Below, piece after piece: positions 32,678 through 41,813 of a stretch of DNA of 48,991 nt (its first letter is position 1; every line of letters starts with the position of its first letter). Below the pieces are notes generated by a model. It worked only from the letters and a program-made list of their open reading frames with translations. It made no database searches and was not told the origin of the DNA. The DNA is taken from NCBI GenBank assembly GCA_028874335.1, contig JAPPJY010000002.1, forward strand, positions 1 through 48,991, written 5' to 3'. A program made the translations under genes and the position numbers. The stretch comes from Gemmatimonadota bacterium. GTDB taxonomy: Bacteria > Latescibacterota > UBA2968 > GCA-2709665.

Positions 32678-35203
32678 ATGGCATTCTCACCTGCGATTCA
32701 TGAAACGGATCTTGGGCAAGGGGTGTGTATTTCGGCGCCGGCGGGGGATTCCTACCAGGATGCGGCCGGCAGTCTGAAGGCGGTCCTGGAGGAGACCCTT
32801 TCGGGGCGCGTGGACGTGCTGCCGGACGATAAGCTGGATGCGGACGGCCGGCACGTGATCGCGCTGGGGAACATGATGGACAGCGCGTTTCTGCGGACGC
32901 TCTATTTCCGGGCTTACGACCTGACTGACCGCGTCTGGCCGGGTCCGGGCGGGTGGGTGGTGCGCACAATGCCCCATTCGTTGGCAGAAGTGGGGCACGT
33001 TGTGGCGGCGGGCGTGAGCAGCGCGGAGGACATCGGCGATGCGGCCGGGGCGCTGGGTCGTTCGATAGCGGAACATGGACCGATACTGCCGTTCCAATAC
33101 GAGGTCCATCCCGGCAGATGGTCCGATCTGTACGTGGCGCCTGCGCAAGAGTTGCTGGCCAAGAGCAACCGGGACATTGAGCAGGAATCCATCGGCGGAG
33201 GATCGGGTGACTGGACCTATATGATGGTGATCGCCGATATCGGGATGCTCGCGGTGCAGACCGGAAATCAGGTGTTGATGTCGATGTTCTGCCATCAGAT
33301 CCGCCACTTCGCCCGCACGCGCTGGTTCGAACGGACGCTGGAAGACCCCACGTTGATCCACGGGTTCATCCGCGTGCTTCTGCTGCCGTTCACAATTCTT
33401 GAAAACCATCCCTCGCTTCCCGCCGAACAGCGGGAGGAGACGCTGGAAGCGCTGCTGGGACTCTTCAGGTCCGCGGAGGGGGCAGGCAATAGCGGACTGC
33501 TGAGCTGCGTGGGCGTGGACCGGGTGCGCCAGAACCATCAGACCCGTTCCGCGCTCGATCTGTTTTACGGAGGCCGGTATTTCCACCAGGTACACGGGCT
33601 CGCGGAGGGGTTGGCGTGGATGAAGCTGGCGGAGGTCTTCTTTGCGCCGCAGATGGGATCGAACAAGCCGGTGTGCGACTCGTGGGGCCATCAATGGGGG
33701 GCCTCACTGTTCAACACGGCTGACTACGCGCTGGCGGCAGGGAAGATGGACTACTTTTCGAGCCCGCCCTACCTGGAGGGCGTGGACCGTGCGCTCATGG
33801 CACACAGCAACCTGGAACGAGGACCCGAACAATACTGCCGTATGGCCGCGGCGGTAACGGGCAATGACGAATACCTGCAGCTTTGTGAATCCATTGACGA
33901 AGGCGCGGCGGCGGAACGGACCATTCGAGGCGCCGAGGAGCCCCTGCGGACATGGGTGACCGGGCGGCCGGCGGCGGTGCCGGAACGGTTGGGCCGGGTC
34001 GGCGTGGCCCCCCTGTCGCGATTGTTCTACGATTCTCTCGAAGAATACACCACGTTTGCGCCGGTGAACGGCATCTATCTGAGGAATCTGCCCTACGAAC
34101 TGACGTTCGACAAGGTGTTCTTCCGTTCCGGATGGACGGACCAGGACGACTATCTTTTGCTGGACGGGATCTCGGGGGGCTCGCACTCCTATCAGGACGG
34201 CAACTGCATCGTGCGTTACACCAGCCGCGGCGCCTCCTGGTTCAGGTTTGCCGGAGGCCACCAGCCGGCGACGGTCCGGGACTACACGGGCGTGAGCGTA
34301 TCCGTAGACGGCGCCGGCCCGGGGTGCGAGTCCCGGTACGCGGCCCTGCGGTACCTGCACGAAGGGGAGACCCTTGCCGCGGCCGGTACGTCGATGACCT
34401 ATCCTGAGCAGGGCGACTGGTACCGGCATATCGTGTACAGCCGTGACGGGTGGTTTCTGGTTGTCGACGAGGTCTGGCCCGTGGTGGCGGGAGAGTTTCT
34501 CGTGGAGTGCCGGTGGCACGTTCTGGGCGACACGACCCTGACAGACGGCCGGTTGCAGTCGGTCCAGGGCGACGCACAGCTGAACATGCGCCACGCGGGG
34601 AGCGGACGCCAGGAGCTGGTACCTTCTGACTACTGGTGCGCGGAAGACCACTCGCGGTGGCTCCAGCGTTCCCTGGCGGCGCTCCGGCCGGGAACAGGGA
34701 CCCGGATGGCGACGCTGTTCTGGACCGATCCGCTCGATGGCGGCAGGGATTTCAGGCTGGTCGAGCAGAAGACTGGTTTTCGCATCGAGGGGGGCCGCGA
34801 GCCCGTCACGGTAGCACTCATGGAAACCGCTGAAGCCCCGGAGGTCTCTGCATCCGTCGCAACGCTGCCCACGGCCGGTCGGGTTGCGGATGGGTCGGAT
34901 TCCGCGCCATTTCAGATCGCCGGCGGCGAGGCGAAACCGGTCTGGCGAACGCGGTGCGCGCATGCCGTGACGGCGCTGGATATCGGGAAGGATAGAGGAT
35001 TCGCGGGTGACGACGGCGGAGTGACCGCGTTCGACTCCGACGGCGACGTACTCTGGAAACGGGAGATCGAAGGCGGCGTACGAGCGCTTGCTGCCCTGGC
35101 CAATGGGGGCGCCGCAGCGGGAGGGGACGAAGAGACCGTGTACAGGCTGGATGCAATGGGCGATACCGTCTCTGGTCCTATCGGATCGAATGGCAGCCGA
35201 TGA
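32678..35203 (+). CDS. Giant heparinase-like protein P2, frameshifted: N-terminal part
   Basis: 841 residues of a protein that would be about 1105. ACGGAGGA precedes ATG 32678. It has the accessory domain (HVIALGNMMDSAF; GGWVVRT), the helical core with QNH at 285-287, and the beta-sandwich with GGSHSYQDGN (H503). It then enters the propeller (FAGDDGGVTAFDSDGD) and breaks at ETVYRLDAMGDTV. Compared with P3 and P4 there is one extra TC in GTCTCTGG (35168-35175). Removing it restores the expected frame into the downstream part at 35200. Either a real mutation or a sequencing/assembly error. No signal peptide. Confidence 0.75.
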   Translation: MAFSPAIHETDLGQGVCISAPAGDSYQDAAGSLKAVLEETLSGRVDVLPDDKLDADGRHVIALGNMMDSAFLRTLYFRAYDLTDRVWPGPGGWVVRTMPHSLAEVGHVVAAGVSSAEDIGDAAGALGRSIAEHGPILPFQYEVHPGRWSDLYVAPAQELLAKSNRDIEQESIGGGSGDWTYMMVIADIGMLAVQTGNQVLMSMFCHQIRHFARTRWFERTLEDPTLIHGFIRVLLLPFTILENHPSLPAEQREETLEALLGLFRSAEGAGNSGLLSCVGVDRVRQNHQTRSALDLFYGGRYFHQVHGLAEGLAWMKLAEVFFAPQMGSNKPVCDSWGHQWGASLFNTADYALAAGKMDYFSSPPYLEGVDRALMAHSNLERGPEQYCRMAAAVTGNDEYLQLCESIDEGAAAERTIRGAEEPLRTWVTGRPAAVPERLGRVGVAPLSRLFYDSLEEYTTFAPVNGIYLRNLPYELTFDKVFFRSGWTDQDDYLLLDGISGGSHSYQDGNCIVRYTSRGASWFRFAGGHQPATVRDYTGVSVSVDGAGPGCESRYAALRYLHEGETLAAAGTSMTYPEQGDWYRHIVYSRDGWFLVVDEVWPVVAGEFLVECRWHVLGDTTLTDGRLQSVQGDAQLNMRHAGSGRQELVPSDYWCAEDHSRWLQRSLAALRPGTGTRMATLFWTDPLDGGRDFRLVEQKTGFRIEGGREPVTVALMETAEAPEVSASVATLPTAGRVADGSDSAPFQIAGGEAKPVWRTRCAHAVTALDIGKDRGFAGDDGGVTAFDSDGDVLWKREIEGGVRALAALANGGAAAGGDEETVYRLDAMGDTVSGPIGSNGSR

Positions 35204-35994
35204 ACTGGGATAGCTGGTCCAGGAAGAACTGCGTGGTATTGAGCCTCGCGGCGGACGATATCGACGGCGATGGACGGGAGGAGATTCTCGTCGGGTGCGC
35301 GGACCGTCATGTCTACGCGCTCGACGCCGACGGCAGCCCGCTATGGCGTTCACCCTGCCAGTGGGGACCGCCGGTGTGTCTGGATACCGTGCGGTTGGAG
35401 GATGGTCCGGAGCGTCAGACGCTCGCCGGCCTGGCGGACCCGGCCATTCACGCGCACACGCTGATTTTCGGGAAGGACGGGACGCTCTGGAAGCCGCTTC
35501 GACGCCCGGACATCGTCAACTGGTCGATTCCCTCCTGGTCGCGCTGCCTGCGCGTAGCGGACGTGGACGGGGACGGCCGGGACGAAGTGATCAGCGGGGT
35601 GGATACCAATCACCGTCAGTTGATCGTCTACGGGCGGGACGGCGACGTGATCTGGGACGCGGACGCGGGCGGCGCCGTGCTCGCCGCAGAGGTCCGGGAC
35701 GGACGCCTGTATGCCGGGGCGTCCAACGGTTTCGTGCAGTGCTTCGACGCCGCCGGCAGCCGCCTGTGGCGGCGGCTTCTCGTAGAGCCCGTGGCCGGCC
35801 TGGCGCCGGCTGGAGATGGAGGATGCCTGGCGGCACTGGTAGGCGGGCGCGTGGTGAGCCTCGACGGCTCGGGAGAGATCCGGACGACGGACGCAGGGGA
35901 CTCGGAAGTAACGGTTGCGGGTTGGCCGTCCGGATGGCCGGACGGCGGCCTGCTGGTGGGCCGAAAGGACGGCGCGCTCGAACTCTTCCGGTAG
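35200..35994 (+). CDS. Giant heparinase-like protein P2, frameshifted: C-terminal propeller
   Basis: 264 codons that are the direct continuation of P2 in another frame. Its opening MNWDSWSRKNCVVLSL matches P3/P4 MNWDYWTWLNCKVLSL inside the protein, so the ATG here is probably not a natural start. It carries two FG-GAP-type loops (DIDGDGREE and DVDGDGRDE), the VDTNHRQLIVYGRDG segment shared by P3 and P4, and ends LLVGRKDGALELFR like them. The true continuous frame begins upstream at TGG 35173. Confidence 0.75.
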   Translation: MNWDSWSRKNCVVLSLAADDIDGDGREEILVGCADRHVYALDADGSPLWRSPCQWGPPVCLDTVRLEDGPERQTLAGLADPAIHAHTLIFGKDGTLWKPLRRPDIVNWSIPSWSRCLRVADVDGDGRDEVISGVDTNHRQLIVYGRDGDVIWDADAGGAVLAAEVRDGRLYAGASNGFVQCFDAAGSRLWRRLLVEPVAGLAPAGDGGCLAALVGGRVVSLDGSGEIRTTDAGDSEVTVAGWPSGWPDGGLLVGRKDGALELFR

Positions 35995-36201
35995 ACTCAA
36001 TTCCAGAAAAAGCAACGCCGCGCCGCCGGGAATCCATCCGAAACGGGTCGAAAAGGTCGTCCTGAAGGATGTATCTTCCGTTCACGTCAAGTCACCTGAA
36101 GTTTTTTGGCAATCCGACGTCAAATCGCCTCTATCCGCTTGCCCGTATTCGACTTTGCGTCCCGGAAGAAGTGACGAATCAATGCTGTCAGACTCGACCT
36201 C

Positions 36202-38178
36202 CTATTGCTGGTCCAACACAATCACGCCGCAACCGATACGCGCGCCGGCATTGCCCGAGGGTTGTGAAACGAAATCATCCGCGCCCGCATGGACGACGAT
36301 CGCCTTGCCGATGATATCAATCGTTGAGCCGGTATCGATCTCCCAGAGATTCGTCGTTAATTCGATTCCGCCTGCGCCCTGGTCATTGACACTCGCATTG
36401 CCAATGTCGCCGAGGTGGAATTCACCTTCTCCCCATTTGCCGTGCGCAACGCCCGTGGGATTCCAATGCCCCCCGGCCGATGTCCCGTCCTGCGCACTGC
36501 AATCGCCCTTTGCGTGGATATGGACGGCGTGTTCGCCCGGGGACGCATTCGCCAGCGAAACCACCAGTTGGATGTTTTCGCCAAATTGTGTGAAAGTCGC
36601 TTTTCCAGACAATCCGCTGTCATTCGTCTCGCCGATTATCGCGGTCGCAACCGAGGCAGGTGTTGGATCGAATACCACAAGTGAGCCGTTTGTGACAGTT
36701 AGTACAGTTGGGCTGTAAATCCCATCGCCAACATTATCGAAAGAAAACTGACCCAAGATCGTGTCAAGATTCCGAATATTGCGCAACGCATCCCGAATAT
36801 TTTCGGATTCCGGAGTCTCAGATCCCGATGCAGAGCGGGCATCTGAAATTGCTTGCGTCAAGATATAAACACTGGCGTAGGACTGTGCGGCAATCACATT
36901 GGGTTCAACCCCGTATCTTGCCGTATAATTCTCGACGAAGGCGCGATTACCAGGTGTATCGGCCATGCTGCTCCAGGCCGTAAACGCAATAACACCCTCG
37001 GCAGCGACGCCTGCACGCTTTATGCCGTCTAACGTCAGCACCGAAGACGTGATAAAGGGAACCTCGGAAGGAATACCGACTTGCCGTCCCTGAATCAGAA
37101 TATCAGCCATGTCTACAGCTTGAGAAGAAATAAAGACGGCATCCGGATTCAACGCTTTTATCCGAGTCAGTTGCGCGGAAACATCGGCATCGGCGGTCTG
37201 GAAAGTCTCTGTCGTCACAATGTCAACGCCGCCTTCCGTGAGCGCGTTCCGAATGACCTCGTCGCTGCTTCGGGAAAAAACATCCGCGTCATCGAATATC
37301 GTCGCCACCTGCTTGTAGCCGAGCGCCTCCCGCGTCTTCTCGATGCCGCCGGGCACGTACCGATCTACGGTGAGACTCGCGCGAAAGAGAAAGTCCCCCA
37401 TCTCACTGATACCTCGTGCGGCAGAAGTCGGACCGAGTGCCACAACACGGTTTTCTTGCGCGATGGGAAAGGCCGCCACGGCCTGACTTGAAGTACGAGG
37501 ACCGAGAATGGCGAGGACGCCATCTCGATGAATCAGCTTCTTAAAAGCCTCAACGGCACCATCTATCGTGCTGCGGCTATCTTCAATGATGAACTCGAAT
37601 CTCGGCTCACCGTGCGCGTTATTGATCTCTTCAAGAGCCATTTCAGACGCGTTTCTCATTGGCGGACGGGGCGAACTGAACACACCGCTCAGATGCGGAA
37701 CAAGACCGATGGCAATCACACCTATCCTGGATGATCGCGCCACCCGCGCCTTTCCGCCAACGGGCAACGCGACCAATGTCCTGTAACCATCATTGACCGG
37801 GATGCTGGACCAGTGGCCCGTCACGGCGCCATCCTGAGACGCGCGCGCTTGAAAATAACCCGTCGCCGGACTGGATATCTCCACTGTAACGCGCCCCTTG
37901 GCATCGGTCGTTCCCGACCACCGATAATCCGGCTTCCGCCCGGCAATGGAACGCGCAAATTCGACCATCACATGTGCCGCGGGCGCGCCATCTCGCGACA
38001 CAGACGCCTCCACCAGCGCCCCAGATGCACGACCATCGCCCGCTGCCGCCACCTTGCTCAGCGCGCGGCCAATCCGGTCATCCGACCCGGAAGACTCCAA
38101 AACGCGTTCGCGGCCGCAACTCCATGCAAGACCTGCGGCAAGTGCGACCATCATGACACTGCGAATCCTTTGCGACAC
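36202..38178 (-). CDS. Lipoprotein fusing a type I periplasmic binding protein to Cu/Zn superoxide dismutase
   Basis: 658 residues from GTG 38178, with AAGGAG upstream. A signal peptide ends at Cys21 (GLAWSC; an imperfect lipobox). Residues 50-145 look like an Ig-like domain. Residues 150-510 are a Leu/Ile/Val-type binding protein (Peripla_BP_6: EMALEEINNAHGEP, ILGPRTSSQAVAAFPIA, VIAAQSYASVYIL). Residues 515-658 are SodC with every ligand: H553, H555 and H630 (Cu), H571 bridging, H579, H588 and D591 (Zn), C560/C650 for the disulfide and R647 at the active site. It should remove superoxide in the periplasm. No ABC permease is nearby. Divergent from P3. Confidence 0.85.
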   Translation of the reverse strand: MSQRIRSVMMVALAAGLAWSCGRERVLESSGSDDRIGRALSKVAAAGDGRASGALVEASVSRDGAPAAHVMVEFARSIAGRKPDYRWSGTTDAKGRVTVEISSPATGYFQARASQDGAVTGHWSSIPVNDGYRTLVALPVGGKARVARSSRIGVIAIGLVPHLSGVFSSPRPPMRNASEMALEEINNAHGEPRFEFIIEDSRSTIDGAVEAFKKLIHRDGVLAILGPRTSSQAVAAFPIAQENRVVALGPTSAARGISEMGDFLFRASLTVDRYVPGGIEKTREALGYKQVATIFDDADVFSRSSDEVIRNALTEGGVDIVTTETFQTADADVSAQLTRIKALNPDAVFISSQAVDMADILIQGRQVGIPSEVPFITSSVLTLDGIKRAGVAAEGVIAFTAWSSMADTPGNRAFVENYTARYGVEPNVIAAQSYASVYILTQAISDARSASGSETPESENIRDALRNIRNLDTILGQFSFDNVGDGIYSPTVLTVTNGSLVVFDPTPASVATAIIGETNDSGLSGKATFTQFGENIQLVVSLANASPGEHAVHIHAKGDCSAQDGTSAGGHWNPTGVAHGKWGEGEFHLGDIGNASVNDQGAGGIELTTNLWEIDTGSTIDIIGKAIVVHAGADDFVSQPSGNAGARIGCGVIVLDQQ

Positions 38179-38430
38179 AACGCTCTCCTTATCTGTGGAC
38201 CTGTAGTACGGTTTGAGGTGGTTTCTATGCCCGGGTCATTGTATTTTGATTGCACAAAATCACCGTAACGCGATGAAATAGACGGATACACCCGTGAAAG
38301 TACAAGATAACGGTCACAGGGCTTCGATCGCAAGTCTTTCAGGCAATCAGGAAGAAACCGCGTTCGACTCAGGCGCGCCGATCCCGACGACACGTTTGCA
38401 TCCGCGGCTGCGCGCAGAAAGGATTGCGAT
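38179..38430. other. Divergent intergenic region between the SodC fusion and P3
   Basis: 252 bp with no gene. It must hold promoters for both directions, but no convincing -35/-10 pair was identified. It ends in P3's ribosome binding site AGAAAGGA (38416-38423). Confidence 0.4.
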
Positions 38431-41400
38431 ATGATCTTCCGCAAACCTGTTCACGCGACGGATCTCACTGCCGGCGTCTGTATTTCGTCGCCCGGTGACG
38501 AGCCGTATCAGGCCGCTGCGAAGCGCCTTCAGGCGGCCCTGCACGGTGTGCTTTCGGAAAGCGTGGAAATCCTGCCGGACGCGCGGCTCGATGCGGGCGG
38601 GCGTCACGTAATCGCGTTGGGGAACATGATGGACAGCGCGTTCCTGAAGACGCTGTATTTCCGGGCATTCGATCTGACGGACCGGGTCTGGCCGGGCCCC
38701 GGCGGGTGGGCGGTCCGTACCGCGCCGCACTCCCTGGACGAGGTGGGGCACGTGGTGGTCGTGGGCGTGAGCGGCGCGGAGGACGTTACCGGGGCGGCGG
38801 ATGCCCTCAGCAACACCATCGCCGAGACGGGTATCACGCTTCCGTTCCAGTACCGCGTGCAGCCGGGGAGGTGGTCGGATCTGTATCTGCGGCCGGCGCG
38901 GGAGCGGCTGGAGGCCGGCGACGCCCACCTGGAGCGGGAATATACCAGCGGGGCGGGCGACTGGACCTATATGCGCGCGATCGGGGACATCGGGATGCTG
39001 GCGGTCCGGACCGGGCAGGAGGCGTTGATGGAGATGTTCTGCCGGCAGGTCTGCCAATTTGCGCGTACGCGGTGGTTTGAGCGGCATCTGCCGGACCCTC
39101 CGCAGATTCACGGGTTCCTGAGGACCATGCTGCTTCCGTTCACGATTCTGGAAAACCATCCGTCCATCCCTACAGAAATGCGAGAGGAAACCCTGGACGC
39201 CCTCCTGGCGCTGTACCGATCAAGGGAAGGGGCCGGGAACAACGGATTTCTGAGCCACGTCGGCGTGAACAGGGTTCGGCAGAACCACCAGACCCGGTCG
39301 GCGCTGGACCTCTTTTATGGGGGACGGTATTTCCACCAGGTGCATGGGTTGGCCGAAGGCAGTGCGTGGATGAAGCTTGCGGAGGTCTTTTTTGCGCCGC
39401 AGATGACGTCCAACAAGCCCGTGTGCGACTCGTGGGGCCATCAGTGGGCCGCTTCGCTGTTCAATACGGCGGATTTTGCGCTGGCGTCGGGGCGGTTGGA
39501 TTACGTTTCGAGCAAGCCGTTCCTGGAGGGCGTGGACCGGGCGCTGATTGCGCACAGCAACCTGGAACGAGGCCCGCAGCAGTACTTTCTGATGGCCGCG
39601 ACGGCCACGGGGAACGATGAATACCTGCACCCCTGCGGCGTCTCGGATGAGGATGCCCTGGCCGAGCGAACCATAAAGGGACCGGAGGAACCGCTTCGGG
39701 CGTGGGTGACGGGGCGCCAGGCGCTGTCGCCGGAGAGACTGGGACGGGTGGGCGTGGCGCCGCTCTCGCGGCTGTTCTACGATTCGCTCGAAGGTTCCAG
39801 CGGGTTTGCGCCCGAGGGCGTGTACCTGCGCGACGTGCCGTTCGAGCAGACATTCGATAAGGTCTTCTTCCGGTCCGGATGGTCGGACGACGACGACTAT
39901 CTGCTGTTGGATGGCATATCAGGCGGGTCCCATTCGTATCAGGACGGCAACTGCATTGTGCGGTATACGGCGCGGGGACGGAACTGGTTCGGAGATCGCG
40001 TGGGTCCGGCCTCGGTACGGGACCACAACGGAGTGAACATCGCAGTGGACGGGGCGGGCCCCGGACGTGAGTCCCGATACGCCGCCTTGAAATACGTGGA
40101 GGAGGGTGAAGCGTTTTCGGTGGCGGGCACTTCGATGCGATATCCCGGTCAGGCCGACTGGTATCGCCATATCGTATACGGCAGGGCGGGGTGGTTTCTC
40201 TTGGTGGACGAAATTTGGGCGCGGGCGGCGGGAGAGTTCCTGGTTGAGGGCCGCTGGCACGTGCTTGGAGACGTAACGCTGACGGATGGGTTCCTGCGCT
40301 CGGTCCAGGGGAATGCGATACTGAATATGCGGCACGCTGGAAGCGCTTCGCAGGATCTGGTGCGGGTGACTTCAACCCTGGAAAAGGGCGGTATGCGATG
40401 GATCCAGCGCTCGTTGAGAGCGCTTCAGCCGGGCGAAGGCGTGAGGTACGCGACCCTTTTCTGGAGCGACGATCGGGAGCAGGCTCGTTCGTATACGCTT
40501 GAACCGGCGGGGTCCGGCTATCGCATCGAGGGGCAGGGCAGGGCGGTGACGGTCTCGTTCGCGGCGGAAAGCGAGGGCGTGAACCTGGTAGCCGATGCAG
40601 TCGTACTTCCAATGGCCGGCCGCATCGTCGAAGCAACCGAGCCGGGGCCGTTTGTCATCGCAGGAGGCGAGTCGAAGCCGGTGTGGAGCGGCACATGCGG
40701 CGGAAGGGTGGCATCGGTCGATGCGTGGGAGGAGGGCTGCTTCGCGGGCGACGACAGTGGGGCCATCACGGCGTTCGACCTGAACGGCGGTATACGATGG
40801 ACCCGTTCGATATCGGGAGGCGTCCGGACGGTGCTGGCCCTTGCCGACGGCGGGGTCGTGGCCGGCGGGGAGGCGGAAGCCGTACACCGGCTGGACGGGT
40901 CGGGCCGCGAGGTATGGTCCTGTCAACTCGAGTGGCAGCCGATGAACTGGGACTACTGGACGTGGCTGAACTGCAAGGTGCTGAGCCTGGCGGCCGGCGA
41001 TATCGACGGCGACGGGAAAGACGAGATTCTGGCCGGATGCGCGGACCGCCACGTCTACGCGTTTAACGATGATGGCTCGCTGCTGTGGCGCTCCGCCTGC
41101 CAGTGGGGTCCGCCCACGTGCCTGGCGGTGGCGCGGCTGCGGCAAGGGGACCGGCGTCAGGTGCTGGCGGGGATGGCGGACCCGTCGATTCACGGCTGTA
41201 TCCGGGTATTCGAATCGGACGGGGCGTGCGAGCAGACGCTGTCGCGGCCGGATATCATGAGCTGGTCGATCCCGTCGTGGTCGAAGTGCGTTGACGTGGC
41301 CGACGTGGACGGGGATGGATGGGTGGAGGTACTCAGCGGCGTGGATACCAACCACCGTCAGTTGATCGTGTATGGCAGGGATGGGAAGGTGTTGTGGGAT

Positions 41401-41736
41401 GCGGACGTCGGTGGTGCGGTCGTGTCGGTCAACGCCAGTGAGGGTCGGGTGTACGCGGGGGCATCCAACGGATTTGCGCAGTGTTTCGCGGCGGACGGCA
41501 CACGCCAGTGGAGCCGGTTTCTGGCCGAACCGGTGGTCGGGCTGGCCCCGCGTGGAGATGGTGGGTCTCTGGCGGTCCTGGAAGGCGGAACGGTCGTCGG
41601 TCTGGGCGGATCGGGAGAGATTCGTACGACGCACACCGGGAATCCGGACGCAACGGCGGCTGACTGGGCATCCGCGTGGCCGGACGGCGGCCTGCTGGTG
41701 GGACGGAACGATGGCGCGCTGGAATGCTACCGGTAG
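38431..41736 (+). CDS. Giant heparinase-like/beta-propeller protein P3
   Basis: 1101 residues; AGAAAGGA precedes ATG 38431. Parts in order: accessory GH20b/GH67-N-like domain (1-140; HVIALGNMMDSAF, GGWAVRT, VVVVGVSGAE); helical core with RQNHQTRSALDLF (QNH 284-286) and CDSWGHQW; beta-sandwich with GGSHSYQDGNCIVRY (S500-N507); propeller with FG-GAP-type loops DIDGDGKDE (from 857) and DVDGDGWVE (from 958). There is no signal peptide. The fold suggests a polysaccharide lyase, with the QNH histidine a candidate catalytic residue; activity is unproven. P4 is its closest relative. Confidence 0.8.
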   Translation: MIFRKPVHATDLTAGVCISSPGDEPYQAAAKRLQAALHGVLSESVEILPDARLDAGGRHVIALGNMMDSAFLKTLYFRAFDLTDRVWPGPGGWAVRTAPHSLDEVGHVVVVGVSGAEDVTGAADALSNTIAETGITLPFQYRVQPGRWSDLYLRPARERLEAGDAHLEREYTSGAGDWTYMRAIGDIGMLAVRTGQEALMEMFCRQVCQFARTRWFERHLPDPPQIHGFLRTMLLPFTILENHPSIPTEMREETLDALLALYRSREGAGNNGFLSHVGVNRVRQNHQTRSALDLFYGGRYFHQVHGLAEGSAWMKLAEVFFAPQMTSNKPVCDSWGHQWAASLFNTADFALASGRLDYVSSKPFLEGVDRALIAHSNLERGPQQYFLMAATATGNDEYLHPCGVSDEDALAERTIKGPEEPLRAWVTGRQALSPERLGRVGVAPLSRLFYDSLEGSSGFAPEGVYLRDVPFEQTFDKVFFRSGWSDDDDYLLLDGISGGSHSYQDGNCIVRYTARGRNWFGDRVGPASVRDHNGVNIAVDGAGPGRESRYAALKYVEEGEAFSVAGTSMRYPGQADWYRHIVYGRAGWFLLVDEIWARAAGEFLVEGRWHVLGDVTLTDGFLRSVQGNAILNMRHAGSASQDLVRVTSTLEKGGMRWIQRSLRALQPGEGVRYATLFWSDDREQARSYTLEPAGSGYRIEGQGRAVTVSFAAESEGVNLVADAVVLPMAGRIVEATEPGPFVIAGGESKPVWSGTCGGRVASVDAWEEGCFAGDDSGAITAFDLNGGIRWTRSISGGVRTVLALADGGVVAGGEAEAVHRLDGSGREVWSCQLEWQPMNWDYWTWLNCKVLSLAAGDIDGDGKDEILAGCADRHVYAFNDDGSLLWRSACQWGPPTCLAVARLRQGDRRQVLAGMADPSIHGCIRVFESDGACEQTLSRPDIMSWSIPSWSKCVDVADVDGDGWVEVLSGVDTNHRQLIVYGRDGKVLWDADVGGAVVSVNASEGRVYAGASNGFAQCFAADGTRQWSRFLAEPVVGLAPRGDGGSLAVLEGGTVVGLGGSGEIRTTHTGNPDATAADWASAWPDGGLLVGRNDGALECYR

Positions 41737-41813
41737 GCGATGAGCACGCCCGTCCACACATGTGAATTCACCCTCTGTGGTATCAAAGTCTCACACGGAG
41801 AAAGGATTGCGAT

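Noticed and set aside
33704..35353. 549-codon minus-strand frame over P2
   Set aside because: Antisense shadow. It spans the P2 frameshift only because that strand's third positions are GC-rich.
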